DNA of 64,000 nucleotides, from the NCBI RefSeq assembly GCF_025971925.1, contig NZ_JAPDHV010000006.1, positions 160,214 to 224,213 on the forward strand, written 5' to 3'. This DNA is from Chryseobacterium oryctis. GTDB taxonomy: Bacteria > Bacteroidota > Bacteroidia > Flavobacteriales > Weeksellaceae. The translations under genes were made by a program, and so were the position numbers. Below are positions 42,618 to 52,146 of this stretch, in pieces (the stretch's first letter is position 1; every line of letters starts with the position of its first letter). Below the pieces are notes generated by a model. That model was given only the letters and a program-made list of their open reading frames with translations. It ran no database searches and had not been told where the DNA came from.

Positions 42618-43409
42618 ATGAAAAGTATTTATTCTAAAATTCTGATTTTAGCATTCATTACATCTTCACTTTATTCTTATGCGTGGGGATTAACAGGGCA
42701 CAGAATCATTGCAGAAATTGCAGAAAATCACCTTTCCGGAAAAGCAAGAAGGGAAATAAAAAAAATCATGGGTAAAGAACGCCTTGCTTATTGGGCAAAC
42801 TGGCCAGATTTCATTAAATCTGATACTACTGGTGTATGGAAGCAGGCTTCTGAGTGGCATTATGTAAATGTTGATCCTCAGACAGATTTTAAAGCATTTG
42901 AACAAAACCTAAAAGCTCAAGCCGGAGCTAATCTTTATAGCCAGGTTAAAACACTTTCAAGTCAAATAAAAGACGGAAAAACATCAGAAAAAGACAAAAA
43001 AATTGCTCTTATTTTCCTTATTCATATCATGGGAGACTTAGCACAACCTATGCATACAGGAAGAGCCGGAGATTTAGGAGGAAATAAAATTAACGTAACT
43101 TATTTTGGAGATAAAACAAATCTACACTCAGTTTGGGACGGAAAATTAGTAGATTCTCAAAAATACAGCTACACAGAATATGCAAAACTTCTTGACATCA
43201 AATCTAAAGAAGAAGTAGAACAAATTCAATCCGGAACATTAGAAGATTGGCTGTATGATTCTCATAAAATTGCCAATAAAATCTATGCACAAACTCCAAA
43301 CGATTCAAAATTGTCTTACGATTATCAATACAAATTCAATGAAACAATGGAAAGACAACTTTTGTATGGAGGGTTAAGATTAGCAAAATTATTAAATGAC
43401 TTGTTTTAA
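42618..43409 (+). CDS. Secreted S1/P1-type zinc nuclease
   Basis: From the ATG at 42618 the protein has 263 residues. The signal peptide (1-22) ends SYSYA, exposing Trp23 as the mature N-terminus; in S1/P1 nucleases this N-terminal Trp is itself a zinc ligand. The remaining ligands of the tri-zinc site are visible: His28 in GLTGHRIIAEIAE, EWHYVNVD, and HIMGDLAQPMHTGRAGDLGGN, KTNLHSVWDGKL. It should cut single-stranded DNA and RNA outside the inner membrane. The alternative start at 42591 is within the promoter box. The gene stands alone. Confidence 0.94.
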   Translation: MKSIYSKILILAFITSSLYSYAWGLTGHRIIAEIAENHLSGKARREIKKIMGKERLAYWANWPDFIKSDTTGVWKQASEWHYVNVDPQTDFKAFEQNLKAQAGANLYSQVKTLSSQIKDGKTSEKDKKIALIFLIHIMGDLAQPMHTGRAGDLGGNKINVTYFGDKTNLHSVWDGKLVDSQKYSYTEYAKLLDIKSKEEVEQIQSGTLEDWLYDSHKIANKIYAQTPNDSKLSYDYQYKFNETMERQLLYGGLRLAKLLNDLF

Positions 43410-43431
43410 AATATAATAATTTCTACCATAT

Positions 43432-43458
43432 AAAGTGAGGCTTAGGCTTCACTTTTTT
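43432..43458 (+). terminator. Terminator of the S1/P1 nuclease gene
   Basis: AAAGTGA/TCACTTT stem (43432-43438 with 43449-43455) with T-run. Confidence 0.78.
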
Positions 43459-43634
43459 TATTCTATCAAACCAATAAAAACCTTAAAATCAATATTTACA
43501 AAGTCATAGAGCTTTAATTTACAATTTATTTTTCAACATCATTTTAATTAAATAAAAAATAATTAAAACATTTGTAACCTTTTCAGTTTTCATATCGTAT
43601 AATATATGGTAACTCTTTTTTGAGGATAAAATAA

Positions 43635-44501
43635 ATGAGACAATTAAAAATCACTAAGCAGGTAACCAACAGGGAAACTGCTTCATTAGACAAGTATCTG
43701 CAAGAAATTGGTAAAGTAGAACTTATCACAGCAGACGAAGAAGTAGAATTGGCACAAAGAATACGTGCGGGCGACAGAGCAGCACTTGAGAAATTAATTA
43801 AAGCCAACCTTCGTTTCGTGGTTTCAGTATCTAAACAATACCAAAATCAAGGTCTTTCTCTACCCGATTTGATTAATGAAGGTAATTTAGGATTGATGAA
43901 AGCAGCAAAAAGGTATGATGAAACTAGAGGTTTCAAATTTATCTCTTACGCGGTTTGGTGGATTCGTCAGTCGATTTTACAAGCTTTGGCAGAACAGTCA
44001 AGAATTGTAAGATTGCCATTGAACAAAATCGGTTCTATCAACAAAATCAACAAAGCATACGCTCACCTTGAACAGGAAAACGAAAGACCACCTTCACCTG
44101 AAGAATTGGCTGAAGTTCTTGATATGAGTGAAGAAGATATTAAAGAATCTATGAAAAACTCCGGAAGACACTTGTCTATGGATGCGCCTTTGGTAGAGGG
44201 TGAAGATTCTAATCTTTATGATGTATTACGTTCAGGAGAATCACCAAGTCCTGATAAAGATTTGATGCTTGAATCTCTTCAAATTGAGATTGAAAGAGCA
44301 TTGAATACTTTGACTCCTAGAGAAGCTGACTTGGTAAGATTATATTTCGGATTGAACGGAAAACATCCAATGACTCTTGAAGAAATTGGTGAAACTTTCG
44401 ATTTAACAAGAGAGAGAGTTCGTCAAATCAAAGAAAAAGCAATTAAGAGATTGAAACATAATACCAGAAGTAAGATTTTGAAATCTTATTTAGGTAAATA
44501 A
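43635..44501 (+). CDS. rpoD: Primary sigma factor RpoD/SigA
   Basis: The 288-residue protein is the short Bacteroidota primary sigma factor without region 1.1. Region 1.2 begins [22 protein letters not shown]. Region 2 shows [38 protein letters not shown] and [22 protein letters not shown]; region 3 [13 protein letters not shown]; region 4 [16 protein letters not shown] and the helix-turn-helix [22 protein letters not shown]. It is the factor expected to read the TTG/TAnnTTTG promoters found throughout this window. It is a single gene with 225 bases of upstream leader and a strong terminator. Confidence 0.96.
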   Translation: MRQLKITKQVTNRETASLDKYLQEIGKVELITADEEVELAQRIRAGDRAALEKLIKANLRFVVSVSKQYQNQGLSLPDLINEGNLGLMKAAKRYDETRGFKFISYAVWWIRQSILQALAEQSRIVRLPLNKIGSINKINKAYAHLEQENERPPSPEELAEVLDMSEEDIKESMKNSGRHLSMDAPLVEGEDSNLYDVLRSGESPSPDKDLMLESLQIEIERALNTLTPREADLVRLYFGLNGKHPMTLEEIGETFDLTRERVRQIKEKAIKRLKHNTRSKILKSYLGK

Positions 44502-44525
44502 TTTTTATCGGAAAAATTTCATAGG

Positions 44526-44554
44526 CGGAGTCTGTTTCAGACTCCGTTTTTTTT
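44526..44554 (+). terminator. Terminator of rpoD
   Basis: A 9-bp GC-rich stem (CGGAGTCTG/CAGACTCCG) with a 3-base loop and T8. Confidence 0.92.
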
Positions 44555-44631
44555 GTAACAAATACACTTATTTCTCCAACTAATCAATATTATAAGATTC
44601 AATTATTTTCAATAAATACCAAAAACAAATT

Positions 44632-45225
44632 ATGAAGAAAATATTTTTTACCTCTACTCTATTTTTATTACTTTTCTCATGCAATAGGAACCAGTCAGAA
44701 AATCCCCCTCTTATAGAAAACGCTATTGATAACACAGAATCATCTATTAAAGGTTCGTTTGAAAGTGGTCGGGATGATAATATGATTGACAAAATTTATT
44801 CTGAATTAATTAAAAACGATAAAAAACTATCCGCTCTTGATAACAAAATTTTAAAAACTTATGAAGCTTCAAGAAAAGCTCTTCAAAATTTTGAACATAT
44901 TCTTTATAAATCAGAATCTTATTATCGTGAAGCAAATTATCATTCAAAATCTATAACTGATTCATTATTAAAACATCAAATAGAAAATCAGATAAAAAAA
45001 AGTTCAGAACAATACGAGTCAAAAACAAAAAATATAAGAAATATCATCTCCCTACTGAATAAAAATAATGAAAAAATTAGCAACTTGTATACAGCTTTCA
45101 AAATCAGAAAAACCCTTCCTGAGATTGAAAAATACCAAAGCGCACACCCTCTGAAAACGGATAGTCTCACTCAATTTATCAATAAACAGAACAAGCTCTT
45201 GGAGGAATTGAAAATATTAAAATAA
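44632..45225 (+). CDS. Uncharacterised coiled-coil lipoprotein
   Basis: The 197-residue protein has a lipoprotein signal with lipobox LLLFSC (Cys17). The mature part is polar and mostly helical, with probable coiled coil from about 55 to 150 (KKLSALDNKILKTYEASRKA and later QIENQIKKSSEQYESK), rich in Lys, Ser, Asn and Glu. I do not recognise a family. It is followed 13 bases later by the GNAT gene, so the two are probably co-transcribed and end at the terminator at 45784. Confidence 0.72.
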   Translation: MKKIFFTSTLFLLLFSCNRNQSENPPLIENAIDNTESSIKGSFESGRDDNMIDKIYSELIKNDKKLSALDNKILKTYEASRKALQNFEHILYKSESYYREANYHSKSITDSLLKHQIENQIKKSSEQYESKTKNIRNIISLLNKNNEKISNLYTAFKIRKTLPEIEKYQSAHPLKTDSLTQFINKQNKLLEELKILK

Positions 45226-45238
45226 ACACCAACATCTC

Positions 45239-45739
45239 ATGAAATATACTACAAAATGGCTCACAGATAAAACCCGCACTAAAGAACTCATTGATTTTTT
45301 TATTGCTCATAAAACAGACACTTATATTTCCCACGGCGAAATAATTTCAGGAAGAGCCATAGATTCTCATCATTGGAATCCCAACCTTGAAACAATTTTG
45401 ACAGAACAACTGAATACAGATTTTAATTCTGATGACAATTTCCAACTACAAATTCTGATAGTTGAAAATGAAAATGGAAAAATTGTTGGAATGATGATTT
45501 TCAGTATCATCAAAAGTCCTTTCAAAAAATACGCAATTTTAGAAGATATGCTTCTGGATCAGTCAGTGAGAGGGCAATCACTTGGAAGTAAACTTTTGAA
45601 GGAAGCAATAAATGAATCTAAAAACTGGGATATCAATTTTATTTTGTTGGAAAGCGGAGTCAATAATCATGGAGCACACAATTTTTTCAGTAAATATGGT
45701 TTTAAAAAAGTTTCTGAAAGCTATATGCTTACATTATAA
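45239..45739 (+). CDS. GNAT-family N-acetyltransferase
   Basis: The 166-residue protein has the GNAT fold. Acetyl-CoA-binding motif A is AILEDMLLDQSVRGQSLGSKLL (about 100-121, with the VRGQSLGS pyrophosphate loop), followed by LLESGVNNHGAHNFFSKYGFKKV (about 140-162), where Asn and Tyr of motif B are typical. The substrate cannot be told from sequence. It follows the lipoprotein gene closely and ends at a strong bidirectional terminator. Confidence 0.87.
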   Translation: MKYTTKWLTDKTRTKELIDFFIAHKTDTYISHGEIISGRAIDSHHWNPNLETILTEQLNTDFNSDDNFQLQILIVENENGKIVGMMIFSIIKSPFKKYAILEDMLLDQSVRGQSLGSKLLKEAINESKNWDINFILLESGVNNHGAHNFFSKYGFKKVSESYMLTL

Positions 45740-45783
45740 AATTATTTTGACACAAAACGAAAACTTGTTAAAGTATAAAAAGT

Positions 45784-45815
45784 AAAAAGACTGTCTTGTT
45801 GAGACAGTCTTTTTT
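45784..45815. terminator. Bidirectional terminator
   Basis: A 13-bp stem (core GACTGTCT/AGACAGTC) with A- and T-runs between the converging GNAT and multicopper oxidase genes. Confidence 0.9.
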
Positions 45816-45829
45816 ATTTGTTTTTTAAA

Positions 45830-48628
45830 TTAATAAGTTAAAGTAATACCTGCTCCCCATCCCATCTCATTATCATAATTCCCGGAAACAGACAGATATT
45901 TTTGCAAAATATATCGTAATCCTGTACTGAATTCACCATCAGAGTTTACACTAAAATTCCCTCTCAACCTCCTAGAAAGTGGGATATCTTCCCTACTCAA
46001 CTCCAGCAAAACTTTTCCGTTTTGGTCAATACTAGCATCTGCGGTAATCAACATCGGCAAAACATATTGCATTCCGACAATAAAATTGGCTCTATTTTTT
46101 GATGCCTTCTGTTGACCAAACCATGTTTTCTTGCCATGAAAATTCATTCCCATTTCTTCAGCCATTTGTCTTTCCATTATTTCATGATTTTTCTGAACTC
46201 TCAATCCTGCATAAGGTAATGCCCATTGAAATTTCCCTAAAAATCTTCCTGCTTTAAAATTTCCATCAAAATGATTGAAATCCCAATTTGAATGAAATTC
46301 ATTAAGGTTTGCCCATCTCGGACCAAACATCGTCATTGTTTCAGCATGAATTTTATTACTTTGAATATCCAACATCGCCATAGAACTTATCATTCTGTTA
46401 TCTTTCATAAAATCTTTCCAAGCCAACTTTCTATTCGGAAGTTGTGGATTAGGTTTTGAATTTTCATAACTAAAAATTCGTCCCATCCCTGCCATCATAT
46501 GATACAAAATATGACAGTGGAAAAACCAGTCTCCATCTTGATTGGCTGCAAACTCGAGGGTTACGGTTTCCATTGGCATGATATCAACCACATTTTTCAA
46601 TGGTGAATATTCTCCTTTTGAATTAATCAGCCTGAAATCATGACCATGAAGATGCATCGGATGGCGCATCATGGAATTATTATAAAGTGTAATTCTCAGA
46701 ATCTCTCCTTTTTTTATCAGGATTTTATCCGTTTCTGTGACTGTCTTATTATCCAATGTCCATAAATAATGGTTCATATTTCCTTCCAGAGTAAACTTCA
46801 ATTCACGAACATCTTCTGTCGGAAGAATTGTTTTTTCAGGAGACTTCAACATATTATAAGACAATCTTTTAATAGGCTTTTCTTCCTTCATTTCCACTTC
46901 AGAATGATTAGAATGATTTTCTTTTTCATCTTCCTTAGTTTTAATTCCCATCATTTCGTTCATGTGCTTCATCGTCATTTTTCGTTGATTTTCCGAAATT
47001 TCGGGATACATTACCTCATTCATATCCATCACTTGATTGCCCATCGTCATATTCATCGGTTTCATATTTCCGCTCATTTCCATCATACCGTTCATCATTT
47101 TCATTCCTTCAAACAGCATTAATCTCGGTAAACCAGGAGCTTCAACTCTTTCACCAGAACCCAGCCAAAGCGAGGTATGCCCAATTCTATCTTCTGAAGT
47201 CGCCCGAAATTCAAAACTTTTGTTTTCAGGAATCGTTACTTCAATGTCATAAGTTTCCGAAACTCCTATAATCAGACGGTCAACTTCCACTGGAACAACA
47301 TCATTTCCGTCATTAGCAATCACTTTTATTTTCCCGCCTCCATAATTCAGCCAAAAATAAGTGGATGAGCCTCCGTTTGCAACCCTCAAACGAACCTTAT
47401 CACCAACTTTCAAATTTGAATAATCTGAGCTTGGCTGTCCGTTAATGAGAAATTTATCATAATAAACATCACTCACGTCCATAGCTTCCATCCTTTTCCA
47501 TTCGTTCAACAGTTTTGTTCCAAAATTCCCGGATTTTATAGCTTCCCAATAACTTTGCACCGCATTTTTTTTGATTGCATACCAATCTGTATTAGCCATG
47601 TGAAGCCTTCTTGCAATCTGCTTCGGATTTTCGTCCGTCCATTCTCCTAATAATACAGGAATTTCTTTGGTATATTCTATTTTAGATTCTGCTTTTCTTT
47701 TTTGGAAAATTAAAACCCCATTCATCCCGATTTGTTCCTGCAGCCCTTCATGTGAATGATACCAATAGGTTCCGTTTTGCGAAACTTTAAATTTATATAA
47801 ATGAGTTTCTCCAGGCTTTACAGGCTTTGTTGTAAGATAAGGAACTCCATCATGCTCATTGGGTAAGATTACACCATGCCAATGAAAACCTGTATTTTCT
47901 TTCAGCATATTGTGAAGATAAATTTCCGCTGTATCTCCTTCTGTAAAATATAACGTCGGAGCTTGTAATTTACCGTTAACAGCAATTGCTCTGCTATTTT
48001 TCCCTGTGAAATTAACAATTGTGTCTTTTACATATAAATCGTAGCGAACCGTTTTTCCACCAAAACTTACTTTTCCGTTTTCAGAATTTCTTTTTAAAAC
48101 AGAAGCTTTCGCTTGAACTTCAGATTTAATCTTTGATTTGGAATCATCCTCCATTTCAACCAAACCCATTCCGCATTTTGGACATCTATCCTGCTTATCT
48201 GAAATAATCTCCGGGTGCATCGGGCAAGTATATTTTTTTTGAGATTGAAGCTCAGATTGAGGTTTAGATTTTGATACAGTTTTATCCTGGAGCTTATTGT
48301 TAGAATTCAAATCAAGCTTATCTATACTTGATTTCTTATCTGTATTGATGTTTTTTTTGTTTTTTACATCAATTTTCTTTTCTACTTTATTCTTAATTTC
48401 TGCTGATTTTTTCTCCGTTTTTGGTATAGATATCTCTTGAGGTTTTGCAATAACTTTTGGTTTTATAACAACAGTTTTTTTTACCAACGTCATTTTACAT
48501 TTCGGACAATCTCCAGGTTTAGAAGAGATAACCTCAGGATGCATTGGGCATGTATAAAACGTTTTTATTGTTTGTGCTAACGAGAAAACAGAAAACAAAA
48601 GCATCAGAAATAATATCAACTTTTTCAT
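45830..48628 (-). CDS. Copper-resistance multicopper oxidase with two N-terminal heavy-metal-binding domains and a C-terminal CopB-like barrel
   Basis: The 932-residue protein has a signal peptide (1-19), two short heavy-metal-binding domains, each with YTCPMHPE and CPKC motifs (about 25-50 and 133-158), and a Lys-rich linker between. The CopA-type multicopper oxidase part (about 185-750) has the copper motifs HWHG, WYHSH, HPMHLHGHDF and HCHILYHMMAG. A Met/His-rich insert with repeated MNGMMEMSGNMKPMN-like text (about 505-590) resembles copper-storing loops of CopA and CueO. The last 180 residues (about 755-932) are beta-rich, include RFLGKFQWALPYAGLRVQ and end GAGITLTY, like the CopB outer-membrane barrel. 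It should oxidise or sequester copper in the envelope. Confidence 0.88.
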   Translation of the reverse strand: MKKLILFLMLLFSVFSLAQTIKTFYTCPMHPEVISSKPGDCPKCKMTLVKKTVVIKPKVIAKPQEISIPKTEKKSAEIKNKVEKKIDVKNKKNINTDKKSSIDKLDLNSNNKLQDKTVSKSKPQSELQSQKKYTCPMHPEIISDKQDRCPKCGMGLVEMEDDSKSKIKSEVQAKASVLKRNSENGKVSFGGKTVRYDLYVKDTIVNFTGKNSRAIAVNGKLQAPTLYFTEGDTAEIYLHNMLKENTGFHWHGVILPNEHDGVPYLTTKPVKPGETHLYKFKVSQNGTYWYHSHEGLQEQIGMNGVLIFQKRKAESKIEYTKEIPVLLGEWTDENPKQIARRLHMANTDWYAIKKNAVQSYWEAIKSGNFGTKLLNEWKRMEAMDVSDVYYDKFLINGQPSSDYSNLKVGDKVRLRVANGGSSTYFWLNYGGGKIKVIANDGNDVVPVEVDRLIIGVSETYDIEVTIPENKSFEFRATSEDRIGHTSLWLGSGERVEAPGLPRLMLFEGMKMMNGMMEMSGNMKPMNMTMGNQVMDMNEVMYPEISENQRKMTMKHMNEMMGIKTKEDEKENHSNHSEVEMKEEKPIKRLSYNMLKSPEKTILPTEDVRELKFTLEGNMNHYLWTLDNKTVTETDKILIKKGEILRITLYNNSMMRHPMHLHGHDFRLINSKGEYSPLKNVVDIMPMETVTLEFAANQDGDWFFHCHILYHMMAGMGRIFSYENSKPNPQLPNRKLAWKDFMKDNRMISSMAMLDIQSNKIHAETMTMFGPRWANLNEFHSNWDFNHFDGNFKAGRFLGKFQWALPYAGLRVQKNHEIMERQMAEEMGMNFHGKKTWFGQQKASKNRANFIVGMQYVLPMLITADASIDQNGKVLLELSREDIPLSRRLRGNFSVNSDGEFSTGLRYILQKYLSVSGNYDNEMGWGAGITLTY

Positions 48629-48787
48629 AATATTTCAAGCTTATATAAAGGCCGTATATCTTATTTAATACACTCATTGATTAACAAATAGAAACCTAAC
48701 TTGCCATATCGATGAGAGAAAAATACAATTAGAAATAACTCTAATTAAAACTATACAACCAATTATTAATTAATAAAATACCATCTA

Positions 48788-49261
48788 TTATTTAATAGTT
48801 GACTTAACACTTCCGCATGAAAGCATAGAGCTTCCGTAATAAGGATTTACAATTTTAGCCTCATCGCTTAACCAACTTCCGTCTGCCATAGGACAATACT
48901 GAATATAAACAGGATTTTCAGAGAGCTTGAACTCCTTAGCCAGAGCAATCATATTATCAGAAAGATTAAAAAAAATTTCTCTTTGAGTATTTATATTTCT
49001 AGCTTCTGAAATTGCTGTTGCATCTTTTCTGAGAATATTAAGATTGCCTTCCGAAATCAATTTATAGTCAATTGCAGAAGCTGTTTTGATAAATTCTGTC
49101 GCAGCTTTTGAAGTTTTGTCCGCGTCATCTGAAGCCAATGCTGATTTTATCGCTATATAATTTTGATATAGCTTAGAAATTTGCACATCCTTCTTAGATT
49201 GTGCCGAAATTGAAATGATTGAAAATATTGAAAATACTATTGAAATGATATACTTTTTCAT
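48788..49261 (-). CDS. DUF3347 copper-associated periplasmic protein
   Basis: The 157-residue protein has a signal peptide ending ISISAQ, a helical middle and the DUF3347 hallmark YCPMADGSWLSDEAKIVNPY followed by YGSSMLSCG (about 124-153). The Cys-Pro-Met and Ser-Cys-Gly segments are likely metal ligands. DUF3347 domains often occur in or next to copper/silver efflux genes. Here it lies between the HYC_CC_PP gene and the multicopper oxidase, 159 bases upstream of the latter, with no terminator between. Confidence 0.85.
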   Translation of the reverse strand: MKKYIISIVFSIFSIISISAQSKKDVQISKLYQNYIAIKSALASDDADKTSKAATEFIKTASAIDYKLISEGNLNILRKDATAISEARNINTQREIFFNLSDNMIALAKEFKLSENPVYIQYCPMADGSWLSDEAKIVNPYYGSSMLSCGSVKSTIK

Positions 49262-49370
49262 TGCTTTAAAATTTAGAATTAATAGAATATTTTAACTATT
49301 TAAAAATATCGTCGAATGCGATAAAACCGTGTCGTTAATAGACATAAAAATATCAAACGACTTACCTCTC

Positions 49371-49748
49371 CTAAATTCTAAAATTACAATGATTTATAAA
49401 AATCGGAACCGACCTATTTTCAGGTGGTGCATTGATTTGAATTTGAATAAACTTTACAGAAGAAAAAGATTTATCCAAAAAGAAAAACTCATGGTTTTGA
49501 ATGGTTGAAATTTGTTTTAAAAAATCAACTTTAAGCCAATCTGACTTTTGAGAATCATCAACTTTTATGACCTTAATTTCAGTCTTGCAACATCCTTTTT
49601 TCTCTTTAACACCACATTTACTGCAAATATCATCTACTTTCTGACTGACTGAAGCAATTTCTTTCATGCAATAATGAACACTGAAAACAGCTCCGGAAGA
49701 AAACCCAAAGTAGAAAACAGAGAATAATATTGCAAGAATCTTTTTCAC
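49371..49748 (-). CDS. HYC_CC_PP-family envelope protein
   Basis: The 125-residue protein starts with GTG and a signal-like segment. It carries the family's three marks in order: HYCMKE (about 25-30), CSKC and GCCK (about 42-53), and NAPPENRSVPIFINHCNFRI at the C-terminus. The cysteines and histidines suggest metal binding; the role of the family is unknown, but it recurs in copper-related clusters of Bacteroidota. A TACCTTTG promoter box ends eight bases upstream, so the message is nearly leaderless. It is the first gene of the copper set. Confidence 0.82.
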   Translation of the reverse strand: MKKILAILFSVFYFGFSSGAVFSVHYCMKEIASVSQKVDDICSKCGVKEKKGCCKTEIKVIKVDDSQKSDWLKVDFLKQISTIQNHEFFFLDKSFSSVKFIQIQINAPPENRSVPIFINHCNFRI

Positions 49749-49755
49749 TACAAGA

Positions 49756-49763
49756 CAAAGGTA
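49756..49763 (-). promoter_or_regulatory. Promoter -7 box of the copper gene set
   Basis: TACCTTTG on the minus strand, eight bases before the GTG start. Confidence 0.58.
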
Positions 49764-49824
49764 GAAATATCTGCTAAATTGCTGTTATATAATTTTGTAT
49801 AAGTGTTATAAAATTCGGAAAAGA

Positions 49825-49855
49825 AAAAAACTCCTGAATTTCAGAAGTTTTTGTT
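49825..49855 (-). terminator. Terminator of the TonB-dependent receptor gene
   Basis: Reading the minus strand, AAACTTCTGA pairs with TCAGGAGTTT (one mismatch), followed by T-run. Confidence 0.7.
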
Positions 49856-49883
49856 TATATCAATAGATTTTTAAATCTTCAGA

Positions 49884-52103
49884 TTATTTGATTTTAAACT
49901 CAAGTTTTACATTAAAGAATCTGCCTGTTAAACGAACAGGAACAGGATAAGACAAGTTTGTACTTGCATCGGAAACCCATTGGTTGGCAACCGTATTTCT
50001 AATATTAAATGCATTGAAAACCTGTACTCCCAAGGTTAATTCATCAAAATTACTCCAGAATCCATAGGATGTTTTCTTTTGTTTAGGTTCTATAAAAGCA
50101 TAAGAAAGTCCTAAATCTACTCTTTTGTAAGCAGGTAAAGTTTTTTGATATGAATAAGGGTCTGTAAGAACAGGAGCTCCCGTTGGTAATCCCATTGCGT
50201 AAACTAATGTTAAATTCACACGCATTTGAGGGAATTTTGGCATATAATCCTGATAAAACATGGCAAACCTGAATCTTTGGTCTGTAGGTCTTGGAATATA
50301 ACCCTGTCCGTCAATATTTTCATAAACTCTTGCGTAACTTGCAGATAACCAAGAGTCAACACCTGGAACAAATTCACCAAACAATCTTGTATCAATTCCG
50401 TATGCATATCCTGTAGCATTATTTTTTCCTGCATAACGAATTCTTACGTTATCCATGTAATAAGGAATCAGGTTATCCATTTTCTTATAATATGCTTCCG
50501 TTGTTAGTTTAAACGGCCTGTCATACATATAGAATTCATAATCATTAGCTAAAATTAGCTGCAATGAACGCTGAGATTTGATATTTGAATTGAAATTTCC
50601 ATCTAAATCTTTAATTTCTTTATAAAATGGCGATTGATAATAAATACCACCCGATAATTTGAACAACATATCAGATTCCCAATCCGGCTTGATGGCAAAC
50701 TGGAATCTTGGAGAAAAAATAGTTTCTTTATTAAAACTCCAATTAGAAACTCTGGCTCCGGCATTTACAAAAACCTTACTTGCCCCCCAGAAAAACTTCT
50801 GAGAATATTGTGCATAAGCAGAAATTCTAGTTGGTTCAATATGATTTTTTCCTGCAATTCTGTAATATAAATCAAGGTCTGAAAAATCTCCTATCCTAGG
50901 ATCATCAATTGGTCTAGGCATACTATACCCTGCTGAATCCACCAATTTCCATTCATTGGTTAAATCTTTCAGGTTTTCTTTTTCATATTTAAAGCCAACT
51001 TCAATATCCGTATTTACATTTGGCGAAAATTTAGTTCTAAACTGTGTACCATATGTTCTTACAAACAAATCATTTCTGGCATGTTCTATTTGTCCGCCCG
51101 CATCATAAGAAGTCACAGGATTTCCTGTAATCGGGTCAAATGTCTGCAAAATATAAGAAGAACCAACCGAATAATACTCTCGTTCTCTATTCTGATAAGA
51201 AAAAGCATCCAAAGTAAACTTCCATTTATCCGAAGGCTTGTAATTTGCAGATAAAGTACCCATCATATTCTTATACTTATCATCTTCCTTACCGTTGTAA
51301 TAAACAGTTAGGTTAAGAGGCATCTGCAAACTTCCAAAATCTACACTCCTTTCTTTAGGAATCATTTCATAATCATTTTTAGAATAATATCCTATGAATG
51401 ACAATGAGAATTTTGGACTGAAATGATAGTTGAGATACGTCTGAAAATCCATATATCTTGGATTAAAATCTGTATCTTCCTTTAAAGTATTAAGAACAAG
51501 GTTTGTATTTCTGTATCTTCCTGAAAATAAAGCCGTAAACTTTCTATTATCATCAGAATCTTTTCCTGCTGCAAAACCTGCCGTTAATCTACCTCCAATC
51601 AAACTTCCTTCTCCTGAAAGTTCAAATTTCTGAGGTTCACGATAATAAATATTCAAAGCAGAAGACATTTTGTCACCATATCTTGGTTCAAATCCTCCCG
51701 CTGAAAAGTTTACTGTAGAAACCATATCAGGATTAATAATACTCAAACCTTCCTGCTGAGAATTTCTAATCAGGAATGGTCTGTAAATTTCGATATCATT
51801 AATATAGATAAGGTTTTCATCATAGTTTCCACCACGAACCATATATTGTGAAGACAGCTCTGTATTTGAGTTTACAGAAGGTAAGGTTTTAATAATACCT
51901 TCAATACCTCCTGAAATACTCGCTACATTTTTAGCATCTTTTGCCGAAATTTTTACATTAGTAAGGTCATTGGTTTTCCCGGTTACTTTTTTTTGAAAAA
52001 CTACCTCTTCAATACTGGTAGTTTTCATAGTATCCTTCTTTTTAACCTGAGAGAATACTAACATGGGAACCATAAGGCTTAGTGGTAAAACTAGTTTTTT
52101 CAA
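49884..52103 (-). CDS. TonB-dependent outer-membrane receptor
   Basis: The 739-residue protein begins at a TTG with signal peptide LPLSLMVPMLVFSQ. The plug domain (about 30-160) shows TTSIEEVVFQKK, a TonB-box-like start, then IEGIIKTLPSVNSNTELSSQ, YMVRGGNYDENLIYINDIEI and SALNIYYRE. The 22-stranded barrel follows and ends FNVKLEFKIK. It lacks the N-terminal carboxypeptidase-regulatory repeat of SusC-type receptors, and no SusD gene is near, so it is more like a siderophore or metal receptor; the substrate is unknown. It lies next to the copper genes but is separated from them by a terminator. Confidence 0.9.
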   Translation of the reverse strand: MKKLVLPLSLMVPMLVFSQVKKKDTMKTTSIEEVVFQKKVTGKTNDLTNVKISAKDAKNVASISGGIEGIIKTLPSVNSNTELSSQYMVRGGNYDENLIYINDIEIYRPFLIRNSQQEGLSIINPDMVSTVNFSAGGFEPRYGDKMSSALNIYYREPQKFELSGEGSLIGGRLTAGFAAGKDSDDNRKFTALFSGRYRNTNLVLNTLKEDTDFNPRYMDFQTYLNYHFSPKFSLSFIGYYSKNDYEMIPKERSVDFGSLQMPLNLTVYYNGKEDDKYKNMMGTLSANYKPSDKWKFTLDAFSYQNREREYYSVGSSYILQTFDPITGNPVTSYDAGGQIEHARNDLFVRTYGTQFRTKFSPNVNTDIEVGFKYEKENLKDLTNEWKLVDSAGYSMPRPIDDPRIGDFSDLDLYYRIAGKNHIEPTRISAYAQYSQKFFWGASKVFVNAGARVSNWSFNKETIFSPRFQFAIKPDWESDMLFKLSGGIYYQSPFYKEIKDLDGNFNSNIKSQRSLQLILANDYEFYMYDRPFKLTTEAYYKKMDNLIPYYMDNVRIRYAGKNNATGYAYGIDTRLFGEFVPGVDSWLSASYARVYENIDGQGYIPRPTDQRFRFAMFYQDYMPKFPQMRVNLTLVYAMGLPTGAPVLTDPYSYQKTLPAYKRVDLGLSYAFIEPKQKKTSYGFWSNFDELTLGVQVFNAFNIRNTVANQWVSDASTNLSYPVPVRLTGRFFNVKLEFKIK

Positions 52104-52146
52104 AAGAAATATTTTAGAGTTTCTAAAATTAATATTTTTTTAACAA

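Noticed and set aside
46769..47122. His-rich open frame opposite the multicopper oxidase
   Set aside because: It is the antisense of the Met-rich copper-binding loop; ATG codons read as CAT (His) on the other strand. No promoter or family match.
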